This document shows, piece after piece, positions 46,969 to 52,843 of a stretch of 52,843 bases of DNA. The notes beneath the pieces were generated by a model. That model had not been told where the DNA came from. It was given only the letters and a program-made list of their open reading frames with translations, and did no database searches. Origin of the DNA: Nemertoderma westbladi (taxonomy: Eukaryota; Xenacoelomorpha; Nemertodermatida; Nemertodermatidae); assembly GCA_032718475.1 (NCBI GenBank), contig JAUCBJ010006092.1:1-52843 (forward strand), in the 5' to 3' direction. The first letter of the stretch is position 1. Every line of letters starts with the position of its first letter. The position numbers and the translations under genes were made by a program.

Positions 46969-47809
46969 AGCGCGAGCTGTATAATCTTAGCACAGTACAG
47001 CCGGCTCGCTGTATTATTTACCTGTACTTTACGTACAGGTCTATAAACATGGATAGGGGCCTAAATATAAATAGGCCAGGTACAGTACCGTGAGATTTAG
47101 CCATAGTCAGATAGTGCAGTAGTGCTGCATTGCACTGACTACTGCTTCCTGAATACGGGCAGATACGTCCCACATACGGTAGGCTACGGGAACTATTTCA
47201 AATACGTACACATACGGCAAAAAGACAAACCCACGATTTCATGCGTTTTAAATAAATTCCAGATTTTCTCCACCAATGTCCAATGTCTTCTGAAATGTTC
47301 TAGAACAAAAATTATTTGTTCTAGAACATGATTTTATTTAAAAAGAATAGCTGACTTGTTCTGGAACATTTTCTATACAAAAAGTAATAAGATTTAGCTA
47401 CTGCAAAATATTTGTAGAAAGAAGTAGGATATCGTAACCAGTGTGGAAATTAATAGCTAAACCTACCTAAATCACTCGCTACCATAAAATTTAGCACAAT
47501 AATTTTTCATTGTGTCCTCTGATTTTGACTTTTTATATTACAGTTACATACACAAAAACAATTCTTAAGATCAATCAAAAAATTTTCAAATTTTCCTTAT
47601 AAATACCAGAGTAATGCCGTTTCAATTACCATGAGATCTTATTAATTGTAGAAATGTTAGTGGGGTGGGGGGGGGGGGGGGGGGGGTAGTCTTAATCAAG
47701 TCATTGAATTTTAATAGCCATGAAATGCTATAATCCTTGAATCAATACGACATTTGGCTCGATCGGTGGTAAAAAAAATTACTAAATACCATAATTAATT
47801 CCATTTTAG
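46969..47809. other. Non-coding stretch, intron 4
   Basis: No exon found. It contains repeated TGTTCTAGAACA-like palindromes (47296, 47318) and GTTCTGGAACA (47360), also related to ones near 46594, and a 20-G tract at 47667-47686 (GTGGGGTGGGG...). Confidence 0.5.
47667..47686. repeat. Poly-G tract (20 G)
   Basis: Uninterrupted G run about 125 bp upstream of exon 5, in intron 4. Confidence 0.9.
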
Positions 47810-47928
47810 GTACAGATTATATTGGCCGGATGTGGTTGGTTGATTCATACTTCCCCACCGAAGTGGAAGCTCATATCCACGATGTAACGACCCCGAACAA
47901 AGCTCTTTGGATCTACACGAGTGGCAAG
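47810..47928 (+). CDS. Exon 5 of Cys-loop receptor-like gene
   Basis: The acceptor ATTAATTCCATTTTAG ends at 47809. GT completes the phase-1 codon from exon 4, then 39 codons follow. TDYIGRMWLVDSYFPTEVEA and HIHDVTTPNKALWIYTSGK match the xxIxxxWxPDxxFxNxxxxxxHxVTxxNxxLxIxxxGxV block of GABA-A/glycine/GluCl receptors. HDVTTPN is especially typical. The normally conserved Pro of WxPD is Val here, and the usual FxNE is FPTE. The donor is AAG|GTTAGT at 47929, phase 0. The next exon, with the Cys-loop, is not found up to the window end, so the gene runs off the right edge. Confidence 0.87.
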
Positions 47929-48318
47929 GTTAGTGTCGGGGGTTCAAAACGTTAATACTGTGGCTTTATACTGAATTGACAGGCAACCAATTCCTTTTTC
48001 TTCTATACTGATTGGTACATTGTCTGTTTGCAGTGGAATTTTGTAATTACTGTAAAATTAATATACTAGAAGCTCTTTACAATAATCTAACTTACTGGAT
48101 GTTAACGGTGTGCTTATTAGTTTCGAAGTATCAACATTTAACCTTGGCGTAAATCCACCGAAATTCCCCGAGGGACATATAACAAGAAGAAACCATATTA
48201 TTTCCTTATTTAACTTCTTTGAAGTGTTCTCCCGAGATAAATGTTTTATCTCAAGTTTATTTCCATTCATCTATCTTATTATTTGAGTGAGGCATTTTAT
48301 CCAACAAATGCGTCTCTC
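47929..48318. other. Start of intron 5, no feature
   Basis: Unique AT-rich sequence between the exon 5 donor and the second 34-bp array. Confidence 0.5.
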
Positions 48319-51300
48319 TGTGTCGGATCTGTTGGTTCTATAGTGTGGTTACTGTGTCGGATCTGTTGGTTCTATAGTGTGGTTACTGTGTCGGATCTGT
48401 TGCTTCTATAGTGTGGTTACTGTGTCGGATCAGTTGCTTCTATAGTGTGGTTACTGTGTCGGATCAGTTGCTTCTATAGTGTGGTTACTGTGTCGGATCT
48501 GTTGCTTCTATAGTGTGGTTACTGTGTCGGATCTGTTGATTCTATAGTGTGGTTACTGTGTCGGATCTGTTGCTATTATAGTGTGGTTACTGTGTCGGAA
48601 CTGTTGCTTCTATAGTGTGGTTACTGTGTCGGATCTGTTGCTTCTATAGTGTGGTTACTGTGTCGGATCTGTTGCTTCAATAGTGTGGTTACTGTGTCGG
48701 ATCTGTTGCTTCTATAGTGTGGTTACTGTGTCGGATCAGTTGCTTCTATAGTGTGGTTACTGTGTCGGATCAGTTGCTTCTATAGTGTGGTTACTGTGTC
48801 GGATCAGTTGCTTCTATAGTGTGGTTACTGTGTCGGATCAGTTGCTTCTATAGTGTGGTTACTGTGTCGGATCAGTTGCTTCTATAGTGTGGTTACTGTG
48901 TCGGATCTGTTGCTTCTATAGTGTGGTTACTGTGTCGGATCAGTTGCTTCTATAGTGTGGTTACTGTGTCGGATCAGTTGCTTCTATAGTGTGGTTACTG
49001 TGTCGGATCAGTTGCTTCTATAGTGTGGTTACTGTGTCGGATCTGTTGCTTCTATAGTGTGGTTGCTGTGTCGGATCTGTTGCTTCAATAGTGTGGTTAC
49101 TGTGTCGGATCTGTTGCTTCTATAGTGTGGTTACTGTGTCGGATCTGTTGCTTCTATAGTGTGGTTACTGTGTCGGATCTGTTGCTATTATAGTGTGGTT
49201 ACTGTGTCGGATCTGTTGCTTCTATAGTGTGGTTACTGTGTCAGATCTGTTGCTTCTATAGTGTGGTTACTGTGTCGGATCTGTTGCTTCTATAGTGTGG
49301 TTACTGTGTCGGATCTGTTGCTATTATAGTGTGGTTACTGTGTCGGATCTGTTGCTTCTATAGTGTGGTTACTGTGTCGGATCTGTTGCTATTATAGTGT
49401 GGTTACTGTGTCGGATCTGTTGCTTCTATAGTGTGGTTACTGTGTCGGATCTGTTGCTTCTATAGTGTGGTTACTGTGTCGGATCTGTTGCTTCTATAGT
49501 GTGGTTACTGTGTCGGATCTGTTGCTTCTATAGTGTGGTTACTGTGTCGGATCTGTTGCTTCTATAGTGTGGTTACTGTGTCGGATCTGTTGCTATTATA
49601 GTGTGGTTACTGTGTCGGATCTGTTGCTTCTATAGTGTGGTTACTGTGTCGGATCTGTTGCTATTATAGTGTGGTTACTGTGTCGGATCTGTTGCTTCTA
49701 TAGTGTGGTTACTGTGTCGGATCTGTTGCTTCTATAGTGTGGTTACTGTGTCGGATCTGTTGCTATTATAGTGTGGTTACTGTGTCGGATCTGTTACTTC
49801 TATAGTGTGGTTACTGTGTCGGATCTGTTGCTTCTATAGTGTGGTTACTGTGTCGGATCTGTTGCTATTATAGTGTGGTTACTGTGTCGGATCTGTTGCT
49901 TCTATAGTGTGGTTACTGTGTCGGATCTGTTGCTTCTATAGTGTGGTTACTGTGTCGGATCTGTTGCTTCTATAGTGTGGTTACTGTGTCGGATATGTTG
50001 CTTCTATAGTGTGGTTACTGTGTCGGATCAGTTGCTTCTATAGTGTGGTTACTGTGTCGGATCTGTTGCTTCTATAGTCTGGTTACTGTGTCGGATCTGT
50101 TGCTTCTATAGTGTGGTTACTGTGTCGGATCTGTTGCTATTATAGTGTGGTTACTGTGTCGGATCTGTTACTTCTATAGTGTGGTTACTGTGTCGGATCT
50201 GTTACTTCTATAGTGTGGTTACTGTGTCGGATCTGTTGCTATTATAGTGTGGTTACTGTGTCGGATCTGTTGCTTCTATAGTGTGGTTACTGTGTCGGAT
50301 CTGTTGCTTCTATAGTGTGGTTACTGTGTCGGATCTGTTGCTTCTATAGTGTGGTTACTGTGTCGGATCTGTTGCTATTATAGTGTGGTTACTGTGTCGG
50401 ATCAGTTGCTTCTATAGTGTGGTTACTGTGTCGGATCTGTTGCTTCTATAGTGTGGTTACTGTGTCGGATCTGTTGCTTCTATAGTGTGGTTACTGTGTC
50501 GGATCTGTTGCTTCTATAGTGTGGTTACTGTGTCGGATCTGTTGCTATTATAGTGTGGTTACTGTGTCGGATCAGTTGCTTCTATAGTGTGGTTACTGTG
50601 TCGGATCTGTTGCTTCTATAGTGTGGTTACTGTGTCGGATCAGTTGCTTCTATAGTGTGGTTACTGTGTCGGATCAGTTGCTTCTATAGTGTGGTTACTG
50701 TGTCGGATCAGTTGCTTCTATAGTGTGGTTACTGTGTCGGATCTGTTGCTTCTATAGTGTGGTTACTGTGTCGGATCTGTTGCTTCTATAGTGTGGTTAC
50801 TGTGTCGGATCTGTTGCTTCTATAGTGTGGTTACTGTGTCGGATCTGTTGCTTCTATAGTGTGGTTACTGTGTCGGATCTGTTGCTATTATAGTGTGGTT
50901 ACTGTGTCGGATCTGTTACTTCTATAGTGTGGTTACTGTGTCGGATCTGTTGCTTCTATAGTGTGGTTACTGTGTCGGATCTGTTGCTATTATAGTGTGG
51001 TTACTGTGTCGGATCTGTTACTTCTATAGTGTGGTTACTGTGTCGGATCTGTTGCTTCTATAGTGTGGTTACTGTGTCGGATCTGTTGCTATTATAGTGT
51101 GGTTACTGTGTCGGATCTGTTGCTTCTATAGTGTGGTTACTGTGTCGGATCTGTTGCTTCTATAGTGTGGTTACTGTGTCGGATCTGTTGCTTCTATAGT
51201 GTGGTTACTGTGTCGGATCTGTTGCTTCTATAATGTGGTTACTGTGTCGGAACTGTTGCTTCTATAGTGTGGTTACTGTGTCGGATCTGTTGCTTCTATA

Positions 51301-51351
51301 GTGTGGTTACTGTGTCGGATCTGTTGCTTCTATAATGTGGTTACTGTGTCG
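48319..51351. repeat. 34-bp minisatellite array, 89 units
   Basis: The unit is TGTGTCGGATCTGTTGCTTC plus TATAGTGTGGTTAC. Variants are GATCAGTTG, GCTATTATAG, TTACTTC and TTCAATAG. Unit starts at 48319 and 51345 are exactly 89 x 34 bp apart, so there is no net indel. GATCAG-type units cluster in runs near 48430-49020 and 50400-50710. Confidence 0.98.
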
Positions 51352-51615
51352 TCTGCAAATAAATGATACTGGACAGTAATTGAGCAGAGTAGGCCAACAT
51401 TTGTTAGTATCACACAAACAAATGTAAAGTGGATCATGTTTGAATATATCAATATCTATGGTATCCAATGTTGCCATAGATGTAACAATACCAATGCTGT
51501 TGCTTTGCCATTACCTTTATCAAAACTTTTCGGCCAAAGTGATACCTGGAAATTTGGTAGTGCTGTGACACCATAGTGTTATGGAAGTTCACAATTCAAA
51601 AATTTACTATTCTTG
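51352..51615. other. Non-coding stretch, intron 5
   Basis: Searched for the next receptor exon (Cys-loop CxMDxxxFPxDxQxC). No match and no suitable splice-bounded frame seen. Confidence 0.45.
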
Positions 51616-51644
51616 CCCCCCCCCCCCCCCCCCCCCCTCCCCCC
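51616..51644. repeat. Poly-C tract
   Basis: 22 C, then T, then 6 C. Gives spurious poly-Pro frames. Confidence 0.9.
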
Positions 51645-51708
51645 TTCAAGTTCATGCTTATTTACTTCAGCGCTCTAGAAACCTTTATAAAAATGTTCAT
51701 ATCAGCAC

Positions 51709-51831
51709 ATATTATGTATCACATATTATGTATCACATATTATGTATCACATATTATGTATCACATATTATGTATCACATATTATGTATCACATATTATG
51801 TATCACATATTATGTATCACATATTATGTAC
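51709..51831. repeat. 14-bp minisatellite, about 9 copies
   Basis: Perfect repeats of TATTATGTATCACA. Confidence 0.95.
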
Positions 51832-51937
51832 CTACTTTGAAAATTTCAAAGAGTGCGAAGACCAGTTTTAACTTTTCTGAAACAAAAATTTGCACATCTG
51901 CGAATTTAAAGGCGCTAAATTTTCTGCCATTCGATTG

Positions 51938-51992
51938 TAAGGTAAAGTAAAAGTAAATTTTCTTCGACCGTTAGGCCAGTGAATGTTACAAA
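51938..51992 (-). mobile_element. SINE 3'-end fragment
   Basis: GGTAAAGTAAAAGTAAATTT, TCTTC and GTTAGGCCAG match the tail end of the SINE at 24352-24631 in the same orientation. The body and tRNA head are missing. Confidence 0.7.
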
Positions 51993-52068
51993 AATCCATT
52001 GGTTTAGTCAAATAGTCACACACCCCCGCTCTGTGCAGCTAATTAATGGTATAAACAGTTCGTATAAA

Positions 52069-52619
52069 CACGTTCGTGGGGCCTTCGCGCAGGACGAGGC
52101 TCGTTTATCAGATACTGATTAAAATTGAGCAATTCTATCCCAAAATCGGTACTTAAGATATTTAAATAAATAAATAAGAAATTTAACCAAACTGCCAATA
52201 AGAATAAATCAAAGAAGACTCCCTCGCTTCAACCTCTGCACCACCCCAACCCAAAGGAGCACAGAGGATTATTGAAAGGCCGAGGTATTAACTGGAAATT
52301 TGTGTTTTAAAAGTAATATAATATTTTTAGGTGTGGAACCAAACCAATTTGTAAAAATTATTAAAACTTACCTTATGCCGATAGTATTGATACTGAAGTA
52401 TTAATTTATTGGGTCAACACCTCAGAGGAATTATTATTTATTAGCTAATGATTTTAACTTGGAAAATTTCTAAACTTTTGCCAAACAACATGTGTACCAA
52501 GTTTGGACAGATTTCATTAAGATTTGGCTGAGTTATTAATGTTTAAAATTTAACACGTGAACAAAAGACACACCGATTGAGTTAGTTCTACCTGTATGCT
52601 AAGCTCGCTCGCCCCACAC
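52069..52619 (-). mobile_element. Shared-terminus repeat element, copy D
   Basis: On the minus strand it starts GTGTGGGGCGAGCGAGCTTA and ends CTGCGCGAAGGCCCCACGAA. The first 200 bp match copy A, including TCAATCGGTGTGTCT and ACTTGGTACACATGTTGTTT. The middle is different and has no ORF. Confidence 0.72.
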
Positions 52620-52843
52620 ACCAGTGCTTAATGGGGTTAAGATAAGATTCTTACCTTCTTGTACTCAGTGTAACTCCAACGCTAAAGACATATTATTGTT
52701 TACCACTTTGGTTTTTGCGAACACAGTTTCCTCTGTTCCTCAGTAAATCAATCCTAATCTCGTCCAATTCAGACTCACCGGATTGGGAGACCGGGTATTA
52801 GTATCGGGTATCCTACCAACGTAGTCGCATTCTATCCGACACG
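52620..52843. other. Unassigned right edge
   Basis: No feature supported in the last 224 bp. Confidence 0.5.

Noticed and set aside
48300-51351. Second 34-bp array as a copy of the exon 5 donor, like the 42-bp array
   Set aside because: The exon 5 donor reads AAGGTTAGTGTCGG and the unit GTGGTTACTGTGTCGG. The similarity is short and imperfect, and 390 bp of unique sequence separates them, so derivation is not supported.
51576-51950. Proline-rich and Tyr/Ile/Thr repeat ORFs
   Set aside because: They arise from a poly-C tract and a 14-bp repeat, and no family resemblance remains outside these.

Overview
This is nuclear DNA of an invertebrate animal. The evidence is AT-rich non-coding sequence, small exons with GT-AG splice signals, non-LTR retrotransposons with APE-type endonuclease and reverse transcriptase, tRNA-derived SINE pieces, an L2-type LINE 3' tail, and about 25 kb (close to half the window) of minisatellite arrays. 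A mollusc or other lophotrochozoan fits best, because one SINE piece near 19.5 kb resembles mollusc/cephalopod repeats as I remember them. That placement is tentative.

The only host gene I can support is on the + strand. Five small exons (12679-12746, 21340-21466, 32553-32669, 32970-33084, 47810-47928) join with matching intron phases (2, 0, 0, 1, then 0 out). They encode a signal peptide, a Thr-rich then acidic Tyr-rich segment, and the first part of the extracellular ligand-binding domain of a Cys-loop ligand-gated ion channel of the GABA-A/glycine/GluCl type. The Cys-loop and the transmembrane segments must lie beyond the window. None of the exons stands out as a long ORF. They were found by reading splice sites and family motifs.

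Layout: 0.2-2.5 kb, 48-bp array. 4.2-10.7 kb, a cluster of repeat elements with shared termini plus a 34-bp array. 11.2 kb, L2-like tail. 12.2-12.75 kb, 18-bp array and exon 1. 12.9-13.8 kb, RTE-like retrotransposon fragment. 19.6-20.6 kb, 52/53-bp array. 21.3 kb, exon 2. 21.5-25.3 kb, a decayed near full-length RTE-like element with a SINE inserted in it. 25.5-32.56 kb, 68-bp array with higher-order structure. 32.55-33.08 kb, exons 3 and 4. 33.06-40.95 kb, 42-bp array of 188 units. 41-43.5 kb, RT fragments, a minisatellite and a solo-LTR-like insertion. 44-46.6 kb, 21-bp and 19-bp arrays. 47.8 kb, exon 5. 48.3-51.35 kb, second 34-bp array. 52.1-52.6 kb, another shared-terminus element.

The most striking observation is how two giant arrays relate to the gene. 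The 42-bp array is a tandem reiteration of the last 29 bp of exon 4 plus its 5' splice site, so intron 4 starts with about 188 near-identical splice donors. The 68-bp array runs through the 3' splice site of exon 3 into its first 8 bases, so intron 2 ends with about 100 copies of that acceptor-like sequence. A 0.53-kb island holding exons 3 and 4 is thus bracketed by an acceptor array and a donor array. Reading past the first donor meets an in-frame TGA within three codons.
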